Source: Planctomycetota bacterium (GTDB lineage: Bacteria; Planctomycetota; Phycisphaerae; UBA1845). Taken from it: 7,161 nucleotides of DNA. This document shows, one piece after another, positions 1 to 5,920 of this stretch. The DNA is taken from assembly GCA_022566435.1 (NCBI GenBank), contig JADFIX010000108.1:1463-8623 (forward strand), given 5' to 3'. The position numbers and the translations under genes were made by a program. Below the pieces are notes generated by a model that was not told the DNA's origin, ran no database searches, and saw nothing but the letters and a program-made list of their open reading frames with translations. Position 1 is the first letter of the stretch; each line of letters opens with the position of its first letter.

Positions 1-22
1 TGATGTTTGTATGAATACATCA
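1..22. repeat. Short inverted repeat beyond the TerL stop
   Basis: TGATGT at 1-6 and ACATCA at 17-22 are perfect inverted arms around a 10-base AT-rich spacer. It lies just past the stop of the truncated terminase gene read leftward. There is no run of T in either direction, so it is not a convincing intrinsic terminator. It may be a weak hairpin or a chance match. Confidence 0.25.
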
Positions 23-36
23 ATAATGAGAGCCGG

Positions 37-1149
<1,113 letters not shown>

Positions 1150-1323
1150 CTACCGCTTTCGCTTGGTGTTCGCGTTGATGGCCCTGGCTTGGCGCTTGGC
1201 CTTTGCAGCAGACCTGTGCCCGCCGCCGTCGACCGGCGTTCCCGATGGCTGGCGCGCAATCCGCTTGGTCGCCTCTTCGACAACGCGATGCAGCTTCCCG
1301 CGCTTGACAGCTATTACCGGCAC
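1150..1323 (-). CDS. Small basic protein immediately before terL
   Basis: This 57-residue reading frame starts with GTG at 1323 and ends with TAG at 1152-1150, directly abutting the terL ATG. The upstream stop is at 1325, one base before this start, and a purine-rich Shine-Dalgarno stretch (GGAAAGAGG) lies seven bases from the GTG. The product is rich in Lys and Arg (VAVKRGKLHRVV at the start, NTKRKR at the end), with a Gly-rich stretch GGGH near residues 33-36. It has no cysteines and no membrane segment. I do not recognise a family. Its place before terL is where a small terminase subunit often lies, but it is far shorter than usual small terminases and no DNA-binding fold is evident. It is probably a real nucleic-acid-binding accessory gene, with that role inferred only from charge and position. 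Confidence 0.65.
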   Translation of the reverse strand: MPVIAVKRGKLHRVVEEATKRIARQPSGTPVDGGGHRSAAKAKRQARAINANTKRKR

Positions 1324-1324
1324 G

Positions 1325-1579
1325 TCAGAACCTCTTTCCGTTGTTCGGGATAATTATACCCTTCGGAGCGGCGCTGACGACCTTGCTGGAATTCTCCAGC
1401 TCCCGCTGGACCGACTCGTGGCCGATCTTGCAGAAGTGCTGCAGCCTCGAGGCCAGGCCGTGGCGAAAGACCTTCGTCTCCGGGCTGTCGCGCTTTAGAG
1501 AACATATCAGGATCACGTCTCGGTAACGGCGCTGGAGTTCTGCGAACAGCTCCTCTTCGCTGCAGCTTTGGATGGACAT
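1325..1579 (-). CDS. Unrecognised small phage-type protein (84 aa)
   Basis: The chosen ATG at 1579 has AGAGGA eight bases upstream (1593-1588), overlapping the stop of the preceding gene. The longer reading frame, open back to 1684, has no comparable site and would overlap the neighbour. The product begins MSIQSCSEEELFAELQRRY, a predicted amphipathic helix, followed by a short hydrophobic strand VILIC and a basic C-terminal half with scattered Lys, Arg and His. No domain is recognised. It lies between two close genes in the terminase operon, so co-transcription with terL is likely. Its function is unknown. Confidence 0.65.
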   Translation of the reverse strand: MSIQSCSEEELFAELQRRYRDVILICSLKRDSPETKVFRHGLASRLQHFCKIGHESVQRELENSSKVVSAAPKGIIIPNNGKRF

Positions 1580-1592
1580 CGCGGGAATCCTC

Positions 1593-1940
1593 TCAAGATT
1601 TGGGGGTAACAAGACTCTCGACTTCTGCTTGTTTTTCTTCGCTTGTTTGATCCACGAAGAAAAGTCGCTTGCCCTTCCAGGCATGCCACGACTCGATCAA
1701 CGAGGCGCGGACATTCTCGAGCCGAGCACGCGTGTCCTCCAGATTCGCCGCGTCGCACTCGAGCACAACCTGAGCGGTGATCCCTCGCTCAAGCACAACG
1801 CCGAAAACGCCGCGGAACTCCCGCGCCGGCTCGTTGCCTTTGGGCTGAGTGTTGTCGATCTCCGTGACCATGATCAACCGATCCAGATCAACCGCCGGAC
1901 CGTCCGGGATCTGCACAACACCTTCTTGATACGCTTCCAT
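1593..1940 (-). CDS. Unrecognised phage-type protein (115 aa) sharing an AWKGKRL motif with TerL
   Basis: The ATG at 1940 follows GAAGGAG with six bases between, the best ribosome site in this operon. The protein opens with a mixed hydrophobic region (VVQIPDGPAVDLDRLIMVTEI), then a beta-rich middle (GVFGVVLERGITAQVVLEC), then a charged helical part from about residue 65. The 15 residues ending AWKGKRL (87-93) resemble the N-terminus of TerL and share a 17-base exact DNA match with it. No known family is recognised. Gaps of 27 bases upstream and 13 bases downstream to its neighbours fit an operon. It could be a head or tail accessory or a host-interaction protein; nothing in the sequence decides. 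Confidence 0.65.
   Translation of the reverse strand: MEAYQEGVVQIPDGPAVDLDRLIMVTEIDNTQPKGNEPAREFRGVFGVVLERGITAQVVLECDAANLEDTRARLENVRASLIESWHAWKGKRLFFVDQTSEEKQAEVESLVTPKS
1666..1682. repeat. Copy 2 of the 17-base exact direct repeat
   Basis: Identical to 1076-1092 and in the same reading phase. The bases around the two copies also share shorter blocks in the same order (CATGCC and GATCAA), but not contiguously. Confidence 0.85.
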
Positions 1941-1967
1941 GAATTGCTCCTTCGCGGGAATGGTACT

Positions 1968-2246
1968 CTACTTTCGCATACAACACTTCTTGAATTTACG
2001 CCCAGACCCACACGGGCAGGGCGCGTTCGCTCCGGTCTTCGCCTTGAATGTCCGCTTCCAAGGAACAGGCTTCTCGACAGACGAGGCGTCGGCAATCGAC
2101 GACTTGCACTCAGAACAGACCCACGTTCGAGAATAACGAACCGTCGACGACGGAACCACACCAGTTGCCGTGGCAGAAAACGGTCCGCGCACCGTGCCCG
2201 CCGGCCGATCCTTCAAAGCCATCTCGCCGCCACAAGGACAGATCAT
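1968..2246 (-). CDS. SEC-C motif zinc-binding protein (92 aa)
   Basis: The C-terminus carries a canonical SEC-C motif, CPCGSGRKFKKCC at residues 77-89. This is the short zinc knuckle known from the SecA C-terminus, where it contacts SecB, and from many small bacterial and phage proteins of unknown role. An N-terminal CPCGG (3-7) and CSEC (44-47) could build a second, ribbon-like zinc site. Between them is a Ser/Thr/Val-rich segment with little predicted structure. The start overlaps the preceding stop as ATGA (2246-2243), a classic sign of translational coupling with the other Cys-rich protein. The zinc-binding prediction is strong. Its partner and role are not known, and it is most likely an adaptor or nucleic-acid-binding protein of the phage block. 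Confidence 0.75.
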   Translation of the reverse strand: MICPCGGEMALKDRPAGTVRGPFSATATGVVPSSTVRYSRTWVCSECKSSIADASSVEKPVPWKRTFKAKTGANAPCPCGSGRKFKKCCMRK

Positions 2247-2626
2247 TCGTCGTCGATCTCCGCGATAATGTTCCGGGCGTCCATCACAGCAATCCTGGCA
2301 ACAGCCTTGGAGGCCGATTCGTTCGGGACCGAATCCTCATCCTCGCCGTCGCACTTCTCACAGCCCTCGACCGTTTCGAACTCGTCGCTCGCACGAATGC
2401 CCGCGGCGATCGTCGTCGCCATCTCGATCAGCTGCGCACGCTGCATAATGTCCATCTTCTCAGCCGGCGGCGAAACCGTCTTGGCCGACTGAGCACCGGC
2501 CACCATCGTAAGCGGACCAGGCACCACATCGTACAACGGTAGCCGATGCTCAGGCCCACACTTGCAGCCGTCGATACGAGTCGGATCGATCTTCTTTCCG
2601 CAATTCACACACGTTGCCAAACCCAT
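2243..2626 (-). CDS. Cys-rich, probably zinc-ribbon protein (127 aa)
   Basis: The start is set at the ATG at 2626, giving MGLATCVNCGKKID; AAAAGGGCG lies a few bases upstream. A longer frame back to 2698 would run into the upstream regulator and lacks a site. Cys6-x2-Cys9 and Cys21-x-Cys23 look like a small zinc ribbon. Cys89 and Cys92 (GCEKC) form a second pair in an acidic region. Residues 57-78 (KMDIMQRAQLIEMATTIAAG) predict as a helix, and the C-terminus is another helix ending in acidic IDDE. It is not recognised as a named family. Coupling by ATGA overlap to the SEC-C protein suggests the two act together, which is inference. Confidence 0.65.
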   Translation of the reverse strand: MGLATCVNCGKKIDPTRIDGCKCGPEHRLPLYDVVPGPLTMVAGAQSAKTVSPPAEKMDIMQRAQLIEMATTIAAGIRASDEFETVEGCEKCDGEDEDSVPNESASKAVARIAVMDARNIIAEIDDE

Positions 2627-2655
2627 GAATTCGCCCTTTTGCGTTGCTGTGTAGC

Positions 2656-2952
2656 CTACGTACGATAATGCGGGATCTCGATGCCCGCGGCACGCCACTT
2701 CTTGAGCTTCAAACCGATCGTTCGAATCCCGACCCCCAAATGAGCCGCGGTCTCCCGGTGGTTCCCGAACCGTTTCAAGTTCGACAAGATCGCATGCCGC
2801 TCAATCTCCTCAAGCGTCATCTCCCGGAAATTCAACAGGTCATCGAGCAACTCCGTGATCGGCGAATCAGAAAACACAATGATCGCCGCACGCTGCTGAA
2901 TCGACAAGGCAACAGGCTTTCCGCTTTGCTCACACTCATCAAAATCCCGCAT
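2656..2952 (-). CDS. Fis-type helix-turn-helix DNA-binding protein
   Basis: Residues 45-87 (98-residue form) match the Fis/NtrC C-terminal helix-turn-helix pattern: MTLEEIERHAIL, then LKRFGNHRETAAHLGV, then the recognition helix GIRTIGLKLKKW. The N-terminal half (MRDFDECEQSG onward) is a short helical region and lacks an AAA+ or receiver domain, so this is a free-standing DNA binder and not a sigma-54 activator. The ATG at 2952 has AGAGG eight bases upstream; an in-frame TTG at 2976 has none and would nearly touch the upstream gene. In the terminase operon it most likely regulates phage transcription or shapes DNA. Which promoter it acts on cannot be seen. Confidence 0.78.
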   Translation of the reverse strand: MRDFDECEQSGKPVALSIQQRAAIIVFSDSPITELLDDLLNFREMTLEEIERHAILSNLKRFGNHRETAAHLGVGIRTIGLKLKKWRAAGIEIPHYRT

Positions 2953-2979
2953 CGATAGAACCTCTGCATAAGACAAGTG

Positions 2980-3261
2980 TTACGCTGGTGGAACTGCTGG
3001 CTCCAAAAGCCATGCCCCAATCTTCTGCATCTGACGATCGAACTCATCGATCTTCGCGCCAATCGCCAACGTCATCGGATCGTCCTCGCAAAACGTCGCA
3101 ATCTGAACATCAGCCTCATCCCGTAACTCACGAGCCGCAGCCATCGCCAAAGCCACCAATTCGTTCGGCGGCGCCGGCGGACGATGATCAGGCCACGAAC
3201 CACGAGAACCCGCGTTGTATCCGCGGCTGTATCCATGCATGTGATCGTCAGAACGTGGCAT
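2980..3261 (-). CDS. Unrecognised small protein heading the terminase operon (93 aa)
   Basis: The ATG at 3261 is preceded by GGAGG with a seven-base gap. The N-terminal third (MPRSDDHMHGYSRGYNAGSRG) is rich in Gly, Ser, His and Arg and looks unstructured, followed by a Pro-rich hinge (RPPAPP). The rest, from about residue 33, predicts as two or three helices (NELVALAMAAARELRDEAD; IGAKIDEFDRQMQKIGAWLL). The single Cys is in ATFCEDD. No family is recognised. It ends 27 bases before the Fis-type gene. The disordered-then-helical layout is common in phage scaffold or DNA-associated proteins, but this is only a resemblance. Confidence 0.65.
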   Translation of the reverse strand: MPRSDDHMHGYSRGYNAGSRGSWPDHRPPAPPNELVALAMAAARELRDEADVQIATFCEDDPMTLAIGAKIDEFDRQMQKIGAWLLEPAVPPA

Positions 3262-3285
3262 CGCAAAGCCTCCGTAGAACCTGGG

Positions 3286-3519
3286 TTACAGAACTGGGCC
3301 CGAAACTTCAAATCCTCCCGCTGTTGGGGCGAGCGCCTCCAATACATTCTCAGGCCCCGCGTGGGGGCAACGGGGGTCCGCGTGCTGAGCATGCCACGCA
3401 ACCCGCAGGGCGCACAAGAGCTGAGCCACAGAGTGCGACGCGACGTACATCAAGGCCCGAAGCAAACGCAGAAACATTCGGGAGGCTGCGAGTAGTGGCG
3501 GGGACAATAGCGCTTTCAC
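3286..3519 (-). CDS. Possible small hydrophobic-start protein (doubtful, up to 77 aa)
   Basis: A frame from GTG 3519 stops at 3286, just ahead of the ribosome site of the 93-residue gene, in the right orientation for the operon. An internal ATG gives MFLRLLRALMYVASHSVAQLL, an amphipathic helix, followed by HADPRCPHAGPENVLEALAP. About 70 percent of third codon positions are G or C, which favours coding. Against it, neither the GTG nor the internal ATG has a clear ribosome site. The GTG overlaps the TGA of a still smaller upstream frame (GTGA), which would allow coupling. It may be a real small gene or a chance frame in GC-rich DNA. Confidence 0.35.
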   Translation of the reverse strand: MKALLSPPLLAASRMFLRLLRALMYVASHSVAQLLCALRVAWHAQHADPRCPHAGPENVLEALAPTAGGFEVSGPVL

Positions 3520-3686
3520 GGATGCTCACGGGACGCATAGTCCTGAACGAGGCGGGAGGCAACGCGCTTCGAGCCCATGCTGTGGACTGAGACCACCACT
3601 TCAGCCTCCGATGGGAAGGACCGGGGACACATGGTGCCGTCCGGGCGAACACTGGGTGTACACGAGTGTGCATTGGAGGCACACAT
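3516..3686 (-). CDS. Doubtful 56-residue reading frame, GTGA-coupled to the next
   Basis: From ATG 3686 to TGA 3516. The second half, from an internal ATG at 3632, reads sensibly (PSEAEVVVSVHSMGSKRVA), while the first half (CASNAHSCTPSV) is low-complexity-like. No ribosome site is visible at either ATG. The only positive sign is the four-base stop/start overlap with the frame that follows. It is listed so that the region is not left blank. Confidence 0.2.
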   Translation of the reverse strand: MCASNAHSCTPSVRPDGTMCPRSFPSEAEVVVSVHSMGSKRVASRLVQDYASREHP

Positions 3687-3700
3687 GGGTGGACACTTGG
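3626..3700. repeat. Four imperfect ACAC-TGG motifs
   Basis: ACACATGG at 3627-3634, AACACTGGG at 3648-3656, ACACATGGG at 3681-3689 and ACACTTGG at 3693-3700 share an RCACNNGG-like core in the same direction. Spacing is irregular (about 23, 31 and 12 bases). They could be protein-binding sites in the gap upstream of the terminase operon, or simple low-complexity drift. Confidence 0.25.
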
Positions 3701-3800
3701 CGTTTAGGGACGAGAGGGTTACGCGCGCAGGGTCAGGATGTCAGGCGGGGACAACTTGTCCTGTAGCGACGCTCGCTTTCTTCGACAGTCCGGTAGGCCG
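3687..3800. other. Gene-poor stretch between zinc-ribbon gene and operon
   Basis: No reading frame here has coding support on either strand; the plus-strand frames across 3577-4128 look like GC-driven shadows. It holds one clean palindrome (3749-3761). No promoter with good -35 and -10 boxes was found for the leftward operon. Closest is CTGACA and TAACCC, 17 bases apart, which is too poor to call. Confidence 0.5.
3749..3761. promoter_or_regulatory. 13-base perfect palindrome, possible operator
   Basis: GGACAACTTGTCC is a perfect inverted repeat of 6-base arms around one central base. The one-base centre rules out an RNA hairpin and suits a symmetric protein dimer. It stands in the gene-poor stretch ahead of the leftward phage operon. 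The protein that would bind is unknown; the Fis-type protein of the operon is one candidate by proximity only. Confidence 0.35.
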
Positions 3801-4085
3801 CTATGCTCCGGCGGGCGTGGTGGCCCTGATCGCGCCATCCTGCACGGCGCGGCTCGATCCAGCGTCTCCGCTGGTCTGTCTTGGTTGCCTCACCTCGGGT
3901 CGCGCGCTATCGCGTCCGGGATTTAAGAGGGCTTCGGTCCTGGCTGTGGTACATCGGTTGCAAATCAGCGGGAGGCGGTCGCATCTGGCGAAGTGCTGCA
4001 TCGCCTTCCATTCATGGCATTTGCTGCACTTGTGCTTGGCCCCTAGGGCGTGCGGCCTGTCCATGCTGCGTCGGCGCCTGCTCAT
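3801..4085 (-). CDS. Small zinc-ribbon-like protein (94 aa)
   Basis: From ATG 4085 the product has a basic N-terminus (MSRRRRSMDRPH), then KCSKCHEWKAMQHF, with Cys20-x2-Cys23 and Cys42-x2-Cys45 (ICNRC) 18 residues later. This resembles the short phage and bacterial ribbons of type C-x2-C..K...F..C-x2-C, often seen beside HNH nucleases. The C-terminal half from about residue 50 is Pro/Arg/Ser/Gly-rich and probably disordered. A G-rich stretch precedes the ATG; the Shine-Dalgarno match is only moderate. The same frame is open to 4289, but that extension crosses the terminator hairpin and reads as unlikely protein. No catalytic motif is seen. The likely role is nucleic-acid or protein binding. 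Confidence 0.5.
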   Translation of the reverse strand: MSRRRRSMDRPHALGAKHKCSKCHEWKAMQHFARCDRLPLICNRCTTARTEALLNPGRDSARPEVRQPRQTSGDAGSSRAVQDGAIRATTPAGA

Positions 4086-4132
4086 CGGAAGCCCCCCAGC
4101 CACCGGCAAGGAGACCGGGGAGTTGTGAAGAC

Positions 4133-4216
4133 AGAAAAAGCCCCGCCGAGAGTTGTTGTGACGCACCTGCGCGACGGGGCTTCGGTCGTGTTTCGGGATT
4201 GGATGAGGTACGCCAC
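4133..4216 (-). ncRNA. Predicted short leader or small RNA (about 84 nt)
   Basis: A leftward promoter (-10 at 4228-4223) would start transcription near 4216, and the intrinsic terminator ends near 4133. The RNA would hold a short 5' segment, a hairpin with an 11-base arm and a 23-base loop, then the U-run. It could be a regulatory small RNA or the attenuated leader of the zinc-ribbon gene at 4085. No known riboswitch or RNA family was recognised, and the ends are inferred. Confidence 0.3.
4135..4182 (-). terminator. Intrinsic terminator or attenuator, leftward
   Basis: The arms 4138-4148 and 4172-4182 (AAGCCCCGCCG against CGACGGGGCTT) pair with a single C-A mismatch around a 23-base loop. 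On the minus strand the stem runs straight into TTTTT (4139-4135). The U-run is on the minus side only, so it acts on leftward transcription. It sits about 50 bases upstream of the zinc-ribbon start, which fits attenuation of that gene or the end of a short RNA. Confidence 0.65.
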
Positions 4217-4222
4217 GCCCGC

Positions 4223-4252
4223 ACCATATCGCCTGGCTCCGCGCCTTGTCAA
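4223..4252 (-). promoter_or_regulatory. Leftward sigma-70-type promoter
   Basis: On the minus strand TTGACA (4252-4247) and TATGGT (4228-4223) are 18 bases apart: a perfect -35 box and a four-of-six -10 box. The predicted start is near 4216. The -35 overlaps the small palindrome CTTGTCAAG at 4245-4253. It faces the hairpin terminator and then the zinc-ribbon gene. Confidence 0.5.
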
Positions 4253-4266
4253 GCCGAGGCCGAGCA

Positions 4267-4286
4267 ATATTTATCTGATATTTGTC
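4267..4286. promoter_or_regulatory. Two 9-base direct repeats between divergent promoters
   Basis: ATATTTATC (4267-4275) and ATATTTGTC (4278-4286) differ by one base and are set 11 bases apart, one DNA helical turn. They occupy the AT-rich space just between the leftward and rightward -35 boxes, a natural position for a regulator controlling both. No regulator is assigned. Confidence 0.4.
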
Positions 4287-4296
4287 CATGTTGCAC

Positions 4297-4325
4297 TTGA
4301 CAACTACGGGCGGCTTGCATATTCT
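4297..4325 (+). promoter_or_regulatory. Rightward sigma-70-type promoter
   Basis: TTGACA at 4297-4302 and TATTCT at 4320-4325 are 17 bases apart: a perfect -35 box, ideal spacing and a four-of-six -10 box. The start should fall near 4332, giving a leader of about 37 bases with AAGGA before the ATG at 4369. It should drive the two-gene unit 4369-5569. Confidence 0.6.
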
Positions 4326-4368
4326 CTATACATAGGGCCAACTGACACTCTTTCGTAAGGACACCATC

Positions 4369-4695
4369 ATGCTAGGCTTGCTCACCGACGCGGTCTTAAA
4401 CTCGCCCGATCCTGCCGACGCTTCGTCCATTGACCCGGACCGAAAACGGTACCGCGGAGGCAAGCTGGATCACACCTTGCTCGACGCAATTTCGGACGCC
4501 ATCGGCGACGGCACGAACTACTTCAAGTACACCGCACCGAATGGAGTGGCCCTTGAGAAGTCGAGCGACGACCCGTGCGGCTGCATCGCCATCATCGTAC
4601 GGGTGCCTGGCTTGGGCGCGATGCAGTTCGAAGGCACCGACTCCGACGACATCGACAAGGCCGCAGCCCTCTTTCACGAGCACGCGAACGCCTGA
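4369..4695 (+). CDS. Unrecognised acidic small protein (108 aa)
   Basis: The ATG at 4369 has AAGGA seven bases upstream and is the first gene behind a good promoter. The product is acidic, especially at both ends (NSPDPADASSIDPDR; GTDSDDIDKAAALF). The middle KLDHTLLDAISDAIG predicts as a helix, and YFKYTAPNGVALEKSS followed by CIAIIVRVPGLGAMQFEG predicts as beta strands. Cys70 and Cys72 (CGC) are adjacent but make no full metal site. No signal peptide or membrane segment is present. No family is recognised. The helix-then-sheet layout and acidity are compatible with many small phage or plasmid proteins, including DNA-mimic or inhibitor proteins, but nothing shows such a role. It is followed after 73 bases by the 266-residue gene. 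Confidence 0.72.
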   Translation: MLGLLTDAVLNSPDPADASSIDPDRKRYRGGKLDHTLLDAISDAIGDGTNYFKYTAPNGVALEKSSDDPCGCIAIIVRVPGLGAMQFEGTDSDDIDKAAALFHEHANA

Positions 4696-4768
4696 CAGCC
4701 ACCAGCGCCGAGCCCCTCGGAGACGGGCCCGGTCTGGTTTCTCTCACACTCACGCAAAGGACAGGACC

Positions 4769-5569
4769 ATGCCAACAACCCAATCGATGGCCGAGACCGG
4801 AGCCAAATCTGCGGCGACAGACCTTCGCATCTTGGCGGGCTACGACCTTGGGCCTTCCGGCGACAGCTGGCAGGACGTAGCGGGCACGGCATCCGTCATG
4901 CTGCACTCGTTTGCCAAGTCGCTCGATTTTGAAGTATCGCTTTCCAACGACAAGAAACATCTCAGCTTTCCTGTGAAGCGCAGAGCGTCTCCGACTGCAC
5001 GCATCCAGTTTCAGCGAAACCGAGCAATTTATCGTTTGTTACTCAATGGGGAAACAGCATTTGCGCATCGCATGCCGGACCATACAAAATTTCGCTGCGT
5101 CACGATAAGGCTCGGTCGCTACGCTGACGACGCAAGAATCTACAGCGTCGCGATCCGGCCTACCGATGATTCAGGTGCATCCTCTAAGCCAGGCAAGAAA
5201 GGCGGCGATGCACCGCCAAAGCCCATGGGACCATTAACGGGTGGCTGGATCGATCAAAAAAGTGGAGTCGGATTTGTTCTCGTAGATGACGGCAAGACAG
5301 TGCAGATTGAAGCAACCAAGAGCCGCTCCCTGCGACGGCTGACGGGTATCTTGAAACGGCGAGACAAGGAGGGCGAAGAGAAGTTTCTAGATGGCACTTT
5401 GAACGCGACCTTCGAGATCGAACCGGACGTCGTGCGGGTCATTCGCGTGACAGGCATTCACGAAGATCAAGCATCTCTACGACTACGGTGTCTTGACATG
5501 CCGTTCTGGGACAGGCAGGGAAAGTTCCAAGGCACGCGTCTGGAGAATTTGGCCCTAAAAAGACAGTAG
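4769..5569 (+). CDS. Unrecognised two-part protein (266 aa)
   Basis: The start is the ATG at 4769, with AAAGGACAGGA close upstream. The frame is open back to 4430, but that part lies antiparallel-coded over the previous gene and reads as low-complexity Arg/Ser/Thr. Residues 1-133 form one region, with AIYRLLLNGETAFAHRMP and RLGRYADDARIYSVAIR suggesting beta-rich structure. A Gly/Lys/Ser/Pro linker (134-155) follows. The second region (156-266) opens GGWIDQKSGVGFVLVDDGKTVQIEA, continues with a basic RSLRRLTGILKRRDK, then strands (TFEIEPDVVRVIRVTGI) and CLDMPFWDRQGKF. There are only two Cys and no membrane segment, and no catalytic motif is evident. It is probably cytoplasmic and co-transcribed with 4369-4695. 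The function is unknown. Confidence 0.75.
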   Translation: MPTTQSMAETGAKSAATDLRILAGYDLGPSGDSWQDVAGTASVMLHSFAKSLDFEVSLSNDKKHLSFPVKRRASPTARIQFQRNRAIYRLLLNGETAFAHRMPDHTKFRCVTIRLGRYADDARIYSVAIRPTDDSGASSKPGKKGGDAPPKPMGPLTGGWIDQKSGVGFVLVDDGKTVQIEATKSRSLRRLTGILKRRDKEGEEKFLDGTLNATFEIEPDVVRVIRVTGIHEDQASLRLRCLDMPFWDRQGKFQGTRLENLALKRQ

Positions 5570-5570
5570 T

Positions 5571-5583
5571 TGAAGGTCCTTCA
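5571..5583. promoter_or_regulatory. 13-base perfect palindrome after the 266-residue gene
   Basis: TGAAGGTCCTTCA has 6-base arms around a single T and begins one base after the stop codon. The centre is too tight for an RNA stem-loop and no T-run follows, so it is not a terminator. It may be a dimer-binding site or chance. The rest of 5584-5677 shows no gene. Confidence 0.25.
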
Positions 5584-5677
5584 TGCAGTCGTTGATTGGG
5601 TGTTTCTCACTGACTCGCATGCGCCAGTTGCGTTCTTTGCGAAGGCCATGGTACGGTTCGACGTAATAACGTGAGTC

Positions 5678-5920
5678 ATGAGTAAGACATCTTGGATAAT
5701 CGGAAGTTTGGTCGTTGTGGTCGCGTTTGCGATCGTTCTTGTCTCACGCCAAGGGAACAGCCTTCGATCACAAGCTTTTCCGGTTGAGACTCCTCCTGGC
5801 TACACTACCGAGGCCAACGACCAGCCAACCTATTCCAGCGATCAATCGGCTTGTTTTCTAACACATTCGGAAAAAGTAATCACTTGGGAAAGTGATAGAG
5901 TATCTCACCCTTTTTCCTAG
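5678..5920 (+). pseudogene. Membrane-anchored small protein, 5' part of a probable frameshifted gene
   Basis: Starting at the ATG at 5678, residues 5-23 (SWIIGSLVVVVAFAIVLVS) form one strong transmembrane or uncleaved signal segment, followed by a polar Pro/Thr-rich stretch and SACFLTHSEKVITWESDRV. This predicts an N-terminal anchor with the rest outside the cytoplasmic membrane. The frame ends abruptly at TAG 5918-5920, just after CCCTTTTTCC. A second frame, shifted by +1, overlaps and runs on with sensible sequence to 6110. The ribosome site upstream of the ATG is weak. It may be one gene broken by a one-base change at the T-run, a sequencing error, or two small overlapping genes. The family is not recognised. 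Confidence 0.55.

Noticed and set aside
3262..3310. Promoter for the leftward operon (TTGAAG and TAACCC, 17 bases apart)
   Set aside because: The -10 box matches the consensus at only two of six bases.
3350..3682. Minus-strand frame of 110 residues
   Set aside because: Product is Pro/Arg/Ser-rich without structure, starts at a GTG with no ribosome site, and competes with better frames at 3286-3519 and 3516-3686.
3577..4128. Plus-strand frame of 183 residues
   Set aside because: Antisense to the zinc-ribbon gene, with no ribosome site or family signal; probably kept open by high GC.
4086..4289. Extended start of the zinc-ribbon protein at 4289
   Set aside because: It would cross the terminator hairpin and the -35/-10 boxes, and the added residues show no domain.
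4698..4745. Pair of small hairpins between 4369-4695 and 4769-5569
   Set aside because: Short stems (CCGAG/CTCGG; AGAC/GTCT) with no clean T-run; insufficient for a terminator call and the two genes look co-transcribed.
4430..4768. Extended start of the 266-residue protein
   Set aside because: The extension overlaps the previous gene out of frame and reads as Arg/Ser/Thr low complexity; the ATG at 4769 has a ribosome site.
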